NCBI GenBank assembly: GCA_024231905.1
Contig: JAAEQC010000207.1
Span: forward strand, 1-64,000
DNA length: 64,000 nucleotides
Reading direction: 5' to 3'
Source of the DNA: a bacterium
GTDB taxonomy: Bacteria; Krumholzibacteriota; Krumholzibacteriia; LZORAL124-64-63
Shown: positions 17,134 through 25,690 of the stretch, piece by piece
Position numbering within the stretch: the first letter of the stretch is position 1
Layout: each line of letters starts with the position of its first letter
The notes under the pieces: generated by a model
Seen by the model: the letters and a program-made list of their open reading frames with translations, nothing else
What the model was told of the DNA's origin: nothing
Database searches by the model: none
Position numbers and translations under genes: made by a program

Positions 17134-19221
17134 TCACGGACAGAAATCTCGTACGAGGATGAGATCGCGCTCGGAGCGGCAGATGCCGTGGTGCAGGAAC
17201 TCGCTGCCGTCGGGTGAGACGGACAGTTCGCGGCCCCATCCGCGCGGCAGGCGGGCCAGGGTGTCGGCCCGCGCCGTGACAGGATCGTGGCGCACGAGCA
17301 GGACCCCGTCGCCATCGATGCAGGTGACGTGGAGACGGTCGCCCAGGGGATCCGCACTGATCCAATCCCCCAGGTCCTCGCCGGCGAAAGCCACGGTGTC
17401 CGAACCTTCGTCGGGACCGCGGCGCCGGATGTCCTTGCCGTTCCACAGCCGGTAGAGAACCGCGCCATCTGCTTCCTCGCCTACGAAACCGTGGGCCTCC
17501 TGTACGACGAGATCGGGCTCTCCGCCGTCCAGAGGCAGGCGCCACAGGCCACTGTCCGCGCCCTCGCCGCGCACCACGTACACGGCGTCGCCAGTGCGGG
17601 ACCAGCCTTGGAACTGTCCGCCGCGGGTTTCGACTACCCGGTGGGAACCGTCGCCGCTCTCGACCACGGCCGCTCCCAGGCCCCGCGCGGTGCTGATGAC
17701 GCACGCGAGACGCCGACCGTCAGGCGCCCAGCGTACCTGCTCGAGGCCCCTACCGGAAAAGCGGGTGAGTTGGCGGACCTGGCCGCCGTCCTGGTTGCAG
17801 AGCCAGATCTGCCGCGTGCCGCCGCGTTCAGAGGCGAAGGCGATCCGGCTGCCGTCGGGGGAAAAACTCGCGCTGTAGTCCAGGCGCGTGGACACGAGAG
17901 CGGCGCGAGCACGGGGTTCGGCGCGGGGTGGGTTGGCCGCCGGGACCAGGCCCATACCGGCGATGTCCACGTCCACGACCGATTCCTCGTAGACCAGACT
18001 GCCGGCCGCCAGGGCGGGCGCCCACGGTTCGCCGCTGCGAACGGGCAAGACTGAATGCGAGCCGTCAGCCACGTCCAACAAGTGGAGTTCGAGGCCCGTG
18101 GCACCGCCACGCGAGACCACCAGGCCACGGCCGTCGGCGGTCCAATCCAGGCCGGATACGTAGCGCGCCTCGGTCGTGAGCCGACGGACATGGCCCTCCT
18201 CCACGAGGCACACGTGTCCGCCGTTCCTGCCGCCCATGCGGACGCAGGCCAGGCGGCCGTCGAAAGCGTAGCGGGGCAGGTGATCGCCGACCGCCGGCCC
18301 GGGTGAGGTCAGGGGCCGGCGCGAACCGTCGGCCAGGGCGACTTCCACCAACCGCACCGGAGCCCCGTGCTCCGGCGCCGTGGCCACCACGAGATGCTCG
18401 CCGTCCGGGGCCCAGTCCAGTCCCCAGACCCACTGGGGGAACTCGGCCAGGACGCGGCTTTCCTCCGCGTCCAGGTCCTGCACCACCAACTGCAAATCCT
18501 CATCCAGACGCATGTAGGCCAGGGTGGCGCCGTCGGGCGAGAAGACGGGCTTCATCTCGCGCCGGTCGCTATTCACGAAGGGGCGCGACGGACCGCCGTC
18601 GGTCGGTTTCAGGTGGATATCCTCGTCGGTCCGGCCCTCGTCCCGACGACAGAAGGCCACCAGGGAGCCGTCCGGGGACAGGGCCGGCGCGGTCTCCAGG
18701 CCGGGCGTGGAGGTTAGCGGCCGTCCCGCCAGGAACTCGGGCGCCGAAGCCGCCGGCGCCGGCGCCGGCCGGAAGCGCACGATCCCCACGGCGACCAGGA
18801 TCAGACCCAGGCAGGCGACGGTCATGATCGCCGCGCGCCGGAAATCCCGCCGCGGACCCCGCTCGGGCAAGGGCGCCACTGCGGCCAGCAGCCGGTAGCC
18901 CCGCTTGTAGATGGTCTCGATGTAGCGGGGGGAGCGGGCGTCGTCGCCCAGGAAGCGGCGCAGCTCCGAAACCGTGCGGGACAGGGCGCCCTCGTTGACC
19001 ACCGCGTCGTGCCAGACCGTGGCCAGCAGGTCCTGGTGGGTGACCAGTTCGCCCGGTCGGGCGGCCAGGCAGGCCAGCATGTGCATGGCCCGCGGCTCCA
19101 CGCGGACCTCGCCGCCGGGACCCGTAAGACGGCCCTGATCCGGGTATACGTCCCAGTCGCCGACTCGGCAGGGCGCCAAGTCGTTCACGCGGTCGGGCAG
19201 TTCGCTTCGATGGGCAGCCAT
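17134..19221 (-). CDS. Membrane-anchored winged-helix regulator with beta-propeller sensor
   Basis: The 695-residue protein has an N-terminal OmpR/CadC-type winged helix (about 18-115: VEPRAMHMLACLAARPGELVT, TVSELRRFLGDD, IETIYKRGYRL), one membrane helix (about 130-152), then a periplasmic TolB/PD40-like propeller with repeats such as ALSPDGSLVAF, VFSPDGATLAY, DWTADGRGLVV and SFSPDGSRIAF. This is the CadC/ToxR layout, in which the outer domain senses and the inner domain binds DNA. Start ATG 19221 is supported by AAGAGGA. It is transcribed divergently from the propeller protein at 19469, a plausible target. Confidence 0.85.
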   Translation of the reverse strand: MAAHRSELPDRVNDLAPCRVGDWDVYPDQGRLTGPGGEVRVEPRAMHMLACLAARPGELVTHQDLLATVWHDAVVNEGALSRTVSELRRFLGDDARSPRYIETIYKRGYRLLAAVAPLPERGPRRDFRRAAIMTVACLGLILVAVGIVRFRPAPAPAASAPEFLAGRPLTSTPGLETAPALSPDGSLVAFCRRDEGRTDEDIHLKPTDGGPSRPFVNSDRREMKPVFSPDGATLAYMRLDEDLQLVVQDLDAEESRVLAEFPQWVWGLDWAPDGEHLVVATAPEHGAPVRLVEVALADGSRRPLTSPGPAVGDHLPRYAFDGRLACVRMGGRNGGHVCLVEEGHVRRLTTEARYVSGLDWTADGRGLVVSRGGATGLELHLLDVADGSHSVLPVRSGEPWAPALAAGSLVYEESVVDVDIAGMGLVPAANPPRAEPRARAALVSTRLDYSASFSPDGSRIAFASERGGTRQIWLCNQDGGQVRQLTRFSGRGLEQVRWAPDGRRLACVISTARGLGAAVVESGDGSHRVVETRGGQFQGWSRTGDAVYVVRGEGADSGLWRLPLDGGEPDLVVQEAHGFVGEEADGAVLYRLWNGKDIRRRGPDEGSDTVAFAGEDLGDWISADPLGDRLHVTCIDGDGVLLVRHDPVTARADTLARLPRGWGRELSVSPDGSEFLHHGICRSERDLILVRDFCP

Positions 19222-19468
19222 GGTCCTCTTGAAGTTCGGGCGAGCCCCCCGCACTGGCAAGGACGAGCCCGCTGCCGGGGCGTGGCGGGTCGCCGGGATA
19301 ATCCGAATCCCTCAGCGGAGAACGGTCAACCCGTTGCCTTTGTTGCATTCCCAGCTTCCGGGAGATTCCGAAGAAAAGCCGGACAATCACGGCGCAACCC
19401 GCTCCGTAGCTTCGGGAAACCGCGCGGCGCAGGCCGTACGCAGTCTACCCGTTCCCGGAGTCGGAACC

Positions 19469-20359
19469 ATGCGCTATTTCATGACGTCAGCCTTTCTGCT
19501 CGTTCTCCTGGTGTCCCAGGCCGCCACGGCCGAATTGATTCTCGGCTCCCGCCACCAGGTGGCCACGGACGGGTACCACCCCCGCTGGTCGCCCGATGCC
19601 TCCCAGATCGCCCATGTGGCCGGCGACTGGCCGGACATCGACATCTACCTGGTCCCGGCCGCGGGTGGGGAGCGTTCCCGCGTACCCATGAACATGGGCG
19701 GCGACCTGAGCCTGACCTGGCGTCCGGACGGAGAGTACCTGACGTTCGACGCCTACAACCCCGGCAACGGGCGCCTGGACATCTACACCGTGAGGCTTGT
19801 CAACGGGGCGGTCACCCGGCAGACCCATATGGGGGCTTTCGGCCCCTCTTGGAGCTCCGATGGCTCCCGCCTGGCCTTCGGTTCGAACAGCGACATCTAC
19901 TCCATAGACGCCTCCGGGGCGGACCTGCGGCGCCACACCATCACACCGGGCCTGGAGTATTACCCGTGCTGGTCCCCCGACGGCACGCGCCTGGCCTACG
20001 CCGCCGAACGCAGCAGCAACACCGACATCTACATCGTCGACCTCGCCACCGATATCGAGACCCGCTTCACCACCGACCCTGCCCAGGACGCACGAGTCGT
20101 GTGGTCACCGGACGGCCAGTGGCTGGCCTGGGACTCCCAACGGACCGGCGTCCGCCAGGTCTACGCCCGTCCCGTGGCCGGCGGCGAGGACGTCTGCCTC
20201 ACCTGCGATCACCCCGAAGGCAGCATGGCCGACTGGGCACCCGACGGCTCGGCCGTGGCCTACGTGGCCGAGGGCGGCATCTGGGTTCTCGAACTGGAAG
20301 GCATCGTGGCGAACAAACCGGCCTCGCTCGGCTCGTTGAAAGCCATGTTCCGCGACTAG
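19469..20359 (+). CDS. Secreted TolB-like beta-propeller protein
   Basis: The 296-residue protein starts at ATG 19469 and has a signal peptide ending at QAATA. It is almost entirely PD40/WD40-like repeats (WSPDASQIAHV, WRPDGEYLTF, WSSDGSRLAF, WSPDGTRLAY, WSPDGQWLAW, WAPDGSAVAY), about six blades. No TolB N-terminal domain is present. It is divergent from the winged-helix regulator whose sensor has the same fold, and 43 bases before the M6 protease, so the pair is probably cotranscribed. Confidence 0.8.
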   Translation: MRYFMTSAFLLVLLVSQAATAELILGSRHQVATDGYHPRWSPDASQIAHVAGDWPDIDIYLVPAAGGERSRVPMNMGGDLSLTWRPDGEYLTFDAYNPGNGRLDIYTVRLVNGAVTRQTHMGAFGPSWSSDGSRLAFGSNSDIYSIDASGADLRRHTITPGLEYYPCWSPDGTRLAYAAERSSNTDIYIVDLATDIETRFTTDPAQDARVVWSPDGQWLAWDSQRTGVRQVYARPVAGGEDVCLTCDHPEGSMADWAPDGSAVAYVAEGGIWVLELEGIVANKPASLGSLKAMFRD

Positions 20360-20402
20360 ACCGGACACGTTGGCGGCCGCGGGCCGCAGGAAGGGAAACG
20401 AC

Positions 20403-22238
20403 ATGATACGCAACGGCACCATCTTCGCTGCGGCCCGCGCCGCCCTCCTGACCTTGGCGCTCGTGTTCCTGATTCCGGCCGGCCAGGCCCAGGCCGCCCC
20501 GGTGAAGGCGCAGGCGTGCACCATCCACCAACCCGACGGCTCGGCCCACGAGGTGCTGATCTGGGGCGACGAGTTCCACCGGGTGCTGGAGACCCCGGAA
20601 GGCTTCACGGTGGTCCACGACCCGGCCTCGGGCCGGTACTGCTACGCCACCCTCGACGCGACCGGACGCAACCTCGTCTCGACGGGCGTGGCTCTGGGTG
20701 AGACCGTTCCGGCGACCGTTGCCGCAACGCCGCACTTGCGGGCTCACGAGGACGTCGTCCGCGAGAATGTCCGCTTGGCGAGAACAACCATCCTGTCCTC
20801 CACCGACAAAGTCGACGGCTGGCCCTACCCGCCCTGCCACGGCCCGATGGAGAATATCTGTCTTCTGGTGGACTTCCCCAATCGCTTCGCCAACATCCCG
20901 GCCGCCGAGATGGACGCCTTCCTCAACACCCCGGGTTACACCGGCTACGGCAACAACGGTTCGGTGCACGACTACTGGTTCGAAGTCACCAACGGTCTGA
21001 TGGACCTGACCTTCGAAGTTCCCGACGCCTACTACCGCGCCGTGTACCACAAGGCCGTCTACGATAATCCTGCGGTCCCCTTCCGTACCCGGGCCCGCCA
21101 GCTCGTCACCGAGGCCCTCGACGACCTGGATGCCCAGGGCTTCGACTTCAGCAGCATCGATTGCAACGGGGACGGCCTCATCGACGGCGTCACCCTGCTC
21201 TACGCCGGTCCGGCGACCGACGGCGGTCTGTGGCCCCACGCGGCCATGATCGACCTGACCTACGACGGGGTCACAACCCTGAACTACGCCATCTGCGATA
21301 TCGGCACGACTCCCACCCTGTCGACCCTGGTTCACGAAATGGGTCACGCCATCGGCGGCTTCCCCGACCTCTACGACTACCAGGGCGATTCGGAGGGCGC
21401 CGGACACTACTGCTTGATGGCCGACACCATCACGTATCCGACCGATCCCGTGGACATCAGCGCTCTCTGCCGCCGCTTCGCCGGCTGGTGCGACCTGGTC
21501 GAACTCACTCCCGACCTGCTGGGCCAGACCATGGTGGCCGACGCGGACGCCAACACGGTCTTCTACTACGCGCACCCCACGCTCACCAACGAGTACTACC
21601 TCATCGAGAACCGCCACCAGAGCGGTCGGGACAGCCACGTCCCCGACAACGGCCTGGCCATCTGGCACGTGGACCAGGCCGGCTGCAACGACTACCAACA
21701 GCAGACCACCGCCTTCCACTACCTGACGACCCTGCTCCAGGCCGACGGCCGCCGCGATCTCGAGGACGACCTCAACAGCGGCGACGACACCGACCTCTGG
21801 GGCGCCCCCGACCGCACCGAATGCACCCCCGTCACTGCACCCGCCACCACCTGGTGGGACGGCACAACGTCGGGACTGTACATCACCAATATCAGCGCTC
21901 CGGGACCGGTCATGACCTTCGTCTTCGGCCCCGCACCTTCAGGTGTCGAGGTGGCGGCCACCCCCCCACGGCCGCTGAGCGCTGCGCCCAATCCGTTCAA
22001 TCCCGTCACCGAGATCGCCTGGGACCTGGCGGCTGCCGGCCCGGTCGAGCTGGCCGTCTTCGATCTCCAGGGCAGGCTGGTGAAGACGCTGGCCGCCGGC
22101 CGGCGGCCGTCGGGACCGGGCCGCATCACCTGGAACGGATGCGACGCCGCGGGCCGGGCCGTGGCCTCGGGCATGTACGTGGTGGAAATGGCGGCGGATG
22201 GGCGGCGCGAGTCGTTGAAGATCATGCTGGCGCGGTGA
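20403..22238 (+). CDS. Secreted M6-family metalloprotease with FlgD-type C-terminal domain
   Basis: The 611-residue protein starts at ATG 20403 (AGGAAGGG upstream) and has a signal peptide ending AQAA. The immune-inhibitor-A-like M6 catalytic domain contains the zinc motif HEMGH near residue 311, preceded by the family's substrate-side segment SVHDYWFEVTNGLMDLTFEV and a Ca-loop-like CNGDGLIDG. The C-terminus is a FlgD-like Ig domain (AAPNPFNPVTEIAW, FDLQGRLVKTL, SGMYVVEM). It likely degrades proteins outside the cell or on its surface. Confidence 0.85.
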   Translation: MIRNGTIFAAARAALLTLALVFLIPAGQAQAAPVKAQACTIHQPDGSAHEVLIWGDEFHRVLETPEGFTVVHDPASGRYCYATLDATGRNLVSTGVALGETVPATVAATPHLRAHEDVVRENVRLARTTILSSTDKVDGWPYPPCHGPMENICLLVDFPNRFANIPAAEMDAFLNTPGYTGYGNNGSVHDYWFEVTNGLMDLTFEVPDAYYRAVYHKAVYDNPAVPFRTRARQLVTEALDDLDAQGFDFSSIDCNGDGLIDGVTLLYAGPATDGGLWPHAAMIDLTYDGVTTLNYAICDIGTTPTLSTLVHEMGHAIGGFPDLYDYQGDSEGAGHYCLMADTITYPTDPVDISALCRRFAGWCDLVELTPDLLGQTMVADADANTVFYYAHPTLTNEYYLIENRHQSGRDSHVPDNGLAIWHVDQAGCNDYQQQTTAFHYLTTLLQADGRRDLEDDLNSGDDTDLWGAPDRTECTPVTAPATTWWDGTTSGLYITNISAPGPVMTFVFGPAPSGVEVAATPPRPLSAAPNPFNPVTEIAWDLAAAGPVELAVFDLQGRLVKTLAAGRRPSGPGRITWNGCDAAGRAVASGMYVVEMAADGRRESLKIMLAR

Positions 22239-22347
22239 GAGAGGGAGCGGAGTCGAAGAAGTGAGTATCGTCGCCCGGTTCGTGGGCGGCTACCGGTTCG
22301 TCCCCGAGTGCCCCCTAGTACTCGTCACCCCGGACGATGCCACCGTA

Positions 22348-22368
22348 GCCGCCCGCCTGCCGGGCGGC
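22348..22368. terminator. Hairpin between convergent genes
   Basis: GCCGCCCG (22348-22355) and CGGGCGGC (22361-22368) form an 8-bp stem with a 5-base loop in the 150-base gap between the convergent M6 protease and 4Fe-4S genes. There is no T-run. Confidence 0.4.
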
Positions 22369-22390
22369 GGACCGCTATCGCCGATCGCAG

Positions 22391-23683
22391 CTAGATCGTT
22401 TTCGATTCCTGCCGTTTACTGGCAAACGCTTCCAAGTACCGCGACTTCATCTGCTCCGACGCCATGGCCCGCTTCACCGGCGGCAGTTTCAGCACCGCTC
22501 CCAGCAACGCCGCCAGGGCCCGGTGGTGCCACAGCACCCGGTTGTCGAAGATGAGGTCCTGGAGCTTGCCGCGCTCCACGGCCATGAGCACGTAGCGGTG
22601 GGCGTTGTTCACGGGCGTGATGACCCGGGCGGCCCGCGGCGCCAGGGTGAGGCTCTCCTTGGTGCAGGCCCGCACGCACACGCCGCAGCCCAGGCAGGAG
22701 CCGGGGTCCAGCCGCGCCGTCCGACGCTTGGGTTTCGCCGGGTTGTTGGCCGAGACGAGGGTCATGGCCTCCACCGGACAGGCGTCCACGCACTTGCCGC
22801 AGCCTTTGCAGCTCTCCAGGTCCACCACCGGTTCGAAATTCGTGGTGTGGATCGGGTGCAGGTGGGTGAAGCGCTTCTGGGCTTCCAGGGCCTCGCAGCA
22901 GCAACCGCAGCAGTTGCAGATGAAGCTCACCCGCTTCTGCACGTTCTCCCCGAACTGCACCAGCCCGCGCTCGTAGGCCTCGTCCAGCAGATCGCGGCAC
23001 TCGGTCTTGTCGACCGTGCGCGCGTGGCCGTGCTTGGTGAGCGACTCGGCCGACCCGTTGAAGGTCATGCAGATGTCCATGGGCGCGTCACAAGCCCCGC
23101 CGAGGTGGTTCTTCTTGTGCCGGCAGTAGCACATGCCCACGCCGATGTGGCTGGCGGTCTCGATGACCTCGCTGGCGCGCTCGTAGTCCAGGACGTGGGC
23201 CGCGTTCTCGCTGGTCAGCACCGGCTCCTGGATGAAGACCCGTCCCATCTGGGTCTCACCCCTGGTGAAGAGATCCTTCACGAAGTCCTCTTCCACGTTC
23301 AGGTACTCGTGGAAGAGTTCCGAAAGGACCTTCTGGTCCAGATCGTCGCGCACCCGCATGAGGGAGAACTCGAAGAATCCGGCCATGGGCGGGGGCAGGA
23401 CGTACACCGAACGACCATGGCGCTCGATGTCCACCAGCAGGGCGCGACCCGCCAGTTCCTCACAGATATTGCGGGCCTCGGCCTCGGGGATCTGCCAGAT
23501 ACGGGCGGCCTTGCGGGCGGTGAAGGGCTTGATGGGCATGAGCGAGAGCAGTCCCGCCTCGCGTTCGTTCATGAGCATGCCCAGGATGCGGTCAAGCAGG
23601 GGTGACGGCGGGGCGCCCTGGGGCGCCCGGTTCAGGCGGTCTACGAGCTGGACGTATCCCGCTTTGACGGTGCGGTGGGCCAT
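22391..23683 (-). CDS. 4Fe-4S dicluster protein with winged-helix-like N-terminus
   Basis: The 430-residue protein has a helical region (1-110) that looks like a winged helix (FTARKAARIWQIPEAEARNI), a central cysteine-rich segment (CYCRH, GACDAP, CNCCGCCC) and two ferredoxin motifs, CKGCGKCVDACPVEAM and CLGCGVCVRACTKESL, each binding a 4Fe-4S cluster. The fold matches soluble electron-transfer proteins annotated only as 4Fe-4S dicluster proteins; the partner is unknown. GGGAG precedes ATG 23683. It is transcribed divergently from the synthetase-like gene at 23897. Confidence 0.75.
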   Translation of the reverse strand: MAHRTVKAGYVQLVDRLNRAPQGAPPSPLLDRILGMLMNEREAGLLSLMPIKPFTARKAARIWQIPEAEARNICEELAGRALLVDIERHGRSVYVLPPPMAGFFEFSLMRVRDDLDQKVLSELFHEYLNVEEDFVKDLFTRGETQMGRVFIQEPVLTSENAAHVLDYERASEVIETASHIGVGMCYCRHKKNHLGGACDAPMDICMTFNGSAESLTKHGHARTVDKTECRDLLDEAYERGLVQFGENVQKRVSFICNCCGCCCEALEAQKRFTHLHPIHTTNFEPVVDLESCKGCGKCVDACPVEAMTLVSANNPAKPKRRTARLDPGSCLGCGVCVRACTKESLTLAPRAARVITPVNNAHRYVLMAVERGKLQDLIFDNRVLWHHRALAALLGAVLKLPPVKRAMASEQMKSRYLEAFASKRQESKTI

Positions 23684-23715
23684 GGCGGTCTCCCGGTAAC
23701 GAGTGGTCTGCTGAG

Positions 23716-23744
23716 AGAATACAACGCGACCGGCAGCCGAGCAA
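23716..23744 (-). promoter_or_regulatory. Promoter of the 4Fe-4S gene
   Basis: On the minus strand: TTGCTC (23744-23739), 17-bp spacer, TATTCT (23721-23716). Confidence 0.5.
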
Positions 23745-23756
23745 CCGAGGCGGAGG

Positions 23757-23785
23757 TTGGAGATGCCCCCTTCACCTGTTATCTT
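23757..23785 (+). promoter_or_regulatory. Promoter of the synthetase-like gene
   Basis: TTGGAG (23757-23762), 17-bp spacer, TATCTT (23780-23785). It is back to back with the promoter of the 4Fe-4S gene. Confidence 0.5.
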
Positions 23786-23896
23786 TCTAGCGTTCGCTCC
23801 AACACCCAGTTGCCCGGCGGCTACGGCCGCCCCTCCGGTGCTCGCGAACCGACCGCGCGACCGGCAGCACCGGACCCACCCCCACGGGAGGGCGGC

Positions 23897-25594
23897 ATGA
23901 GCGGCAGGCCCACCTACGAGGAACTCCTCCAGGACTTCGACTGGTCGATGTCGGCGCACGAGCTCGGCTACCGCGAGGGCGAGCCCCTGAACATCGGCTG
24001 GTACTGCTCCGACCGCATCTGCGAGCTGGGCAAGGCGGACAAGCCGGCGCTCCTCTGGGAGGACATCCAGGGCCGCGAGCGCACCTACACCTTCGACGAC
24101 CTGCGCGTCCTGTCGAACACCTTCGCCAAGCACTTCCAGGATCTGGGTCTCGAGCCGGGCGACCGCATCTGCCTGCTCATGGACCGGGTCCCCGAGTTCT
24201 ACATGGCCTTCCTGGGCGCCCTGAAGCTGGGCGCCATCGTGCAGCCCCTTTTCTCGGCCTACGGCGACGAGTCCCTCCGCAACCGGTTCAACCACGCGGG
24301 GACCGCGGCCATCGTCACCCAGCGCAAGTTCATCCGGAAGGTCCACCGGGTCATCGAGGACCTGCCCGACCTGCGCCACGTCATGGTGGTGGACGCCTAC
24401 CCGGGCTGGCACGCCCGCGGCCGCATCTCCCCCCTGGCCCTGGACGACCTGCCCCGGGTCGAGGAATTCGACGTGTTCCCATCCACGCCCGAGACCCCTT
24501 CGGTGCTCCACTACACGAGCGGCACCTCGGGCAATCCCGAGGGCGCCCAGCACGTGCACGGCTCGCTCATCAGCCAGTACATCACCGCCAAGTGGGTGCT
24601 CGACCTGCACCAGGACGACATCTACTGGTGCAACGCCGATCCCGGCTGCGTCACGGGGGCCAGCTACGGCATCATCGGACCTTGGGCCAACGGCATCACC
24701 CAGGTCGCCCTGGACGCGAGTTTCGACGCGCCGAGCTGGTACCGCTTCATCCAGAAGTACAAGGTGACCGTGTGGTACACGGTGCCCACGGTGCTGCGCC
24801 TGCTCAAACGGGATGGGGCGGGCTTGACCCGGCGCTTCGACCTCTCCTCCCTGCGCCACGTTTGCAGCGTGGGCGAACCCCTCAGTCCGGACGCCGTGGC
24901 CTGGGCCCAGTCCACCTATGGCCGCCCGGTCCACGACACCTACTGGCAGACCGAGACCGGCTGCATGGTCATCACCAACTTCCCCGGCATGAAGATCAAG
25001 CCCGGCAGCATGGGCCGTCCCTTCCCGGGCATCACCGCCGCGGTGGTCGATCCGGAGACCGGCGAGGAAGTGCCCCGGGGCGAGGTGGGCGTTATCGCAC
25101 TCCGGCCCGGCTGGCCGAGCCAGATCCGCACTTACTGGAACAACGAAGCGGGATTCCAGGCCAAACACCTGAACGGCTGGTACATCTGCATCGACCGGGC
25201 ACGCATCGACGAGGACGGCTACTTCTGGTACCTGGGCCGGGACGACGACGTCATCAACACGGGCGGCCACCTGGTGGGGCCCTTCGAGGTGGAGTCGGCG
25301 CTACTCGAGCATCCGGCGGTAGCCGAGTCCGCCGCCGTGGCCACCCCCTGCCCCATGAACATGGAAGTGGTGAAGGCCTTCGTGGCGCTGAATCCCGGCT
25401 TCGATCCCACCAAGGAACTCGAGCTGGACATCATGATCTACCTGCGCAAGAAGCTCTCGCCCCTGGCCATGCCCCAGGTCATCGAGTTCATCGCCGAGCT
25501 GCCCAAGGACAGTTCGGGGCGAATCATGCGGCGGACGCTGAGGGAGCGGGAGTTCGGCGACCTGGGGGATGAACCCACCGATCTCGGCAAGTAA
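23897..25594 (+). CDS. Acyl-CoA synthetase (AcsA-type) homologue lacking conserved lysines
   Basis: The 565-residue protein follows the AcsA/ADP-independent acetyl-CoA synthetase fold along its full length (NIGWYCSDR, ADPGCVTGASYGIIGPW, YWQTETGCM, GRDDDVINTGGHLVGPFEVES). Two key sites are altered. The P-loop near residues 206-216 reads TSGTSGNPEG instead of the usual TSGTTGKPKG. The C-terminal A10 motif reads SSGRIMRR, with Arg542 where the catalytic, acetylatable lysine should be. It may therefore not adenylate acids, or may do only half the reaction. Start ATG 23897 has GGGAGGG upstream. A terminator follows. Confidence 0.85.
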   Translation: MSGRPTYEELLQDFDWSMSAHELGYREGEPLNIGWYCSDRICELGKADKPALLWEDIQGRERTYTFDDLRVLSNTFAKHFQDLGLEPGDRICLLMDRVPEFYMAFLGALKLGAIVQPLFSAYGDESLRNRFNHAGTAAIVTQRKFIRKVHRVIEDLPDLRHVMVVDAYPGWHARGRISPLALDDLPRVEEFDVFPSTPETPSVLHYTSGTSGNPEGAQHVHGSLISQYITAKWVLDLHQDDIYWCNADPGCVTGASYGIIGPWANGITQVALDASFDAPSWYRFIQKYKVTVWYTVPTVLRLLKRDGAGLTRRFDLSSLRHVCSVGEPLSPDAVAWAQSTYGRPVHDTYWQTETGCMVITNFPGMKIKPGSMGRPFPGITAAVVDPETGEEVPRGEVGVIALRPGWPSQIRTYWNNEAGFQAKHLNGWYICIDRARIDEDGYFWYLGRDDDVINTGGHLVGPFEVESALLEHPAVAESAAVATPCPMNMEVVKAFVALNPGFDPTKELELDIMIYLRKKLSPLAMPQVIEFIAELPKDSSGRIMRRTLREREFGDLGDEPTDLGK

Positions 25595-25636
25595 GCGGGA
25601 CCGGCGGCGGCAGCCGTTGGCGCCCGGCACACGACG

Positions 25637-25674
25637 AAGCGCCCCGGCCTTGGCAGCCGAGGCGCTTTTCTTTT
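25637..25674 (+). terminator. Intrinsic terminator
   Basis: AAGCGCC (25637-25643) pairs with GGCGCTT, and inside it CGGC pairs with GCCG across one mismatch. TTCTTTT follows. It ends the synthetase-like transcript. Confidence 0.8.
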
Positions 25675-25690
25675 AAACCGCGAGCGTCCG

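Noticed and set aside
20310..20345. GCCTCGCTCGGC stretch resembling the palindromic element's core
   Set aside because: It lacks arms, hairpin 2 and the AGCGCGGA linker, and it encodes the conserved end of the propeller protein; a chance match.
22261..22554. 97-codon plus-strand frame after the M6 protease
   Set aside because: The first part looks plausible but it soon overlaps the 4Fe-4S gene antisense and becomes A/P/S-rich; no ribosome site.
23684..25270. Extension of the 4Fe-4S frame upstream to 25270 on the minus strand
   Set aside because: The extra 529 codons are antisense to the synthetase-like gene. ATG 23683 with GGGAG and an upstream promoter marks the true start.
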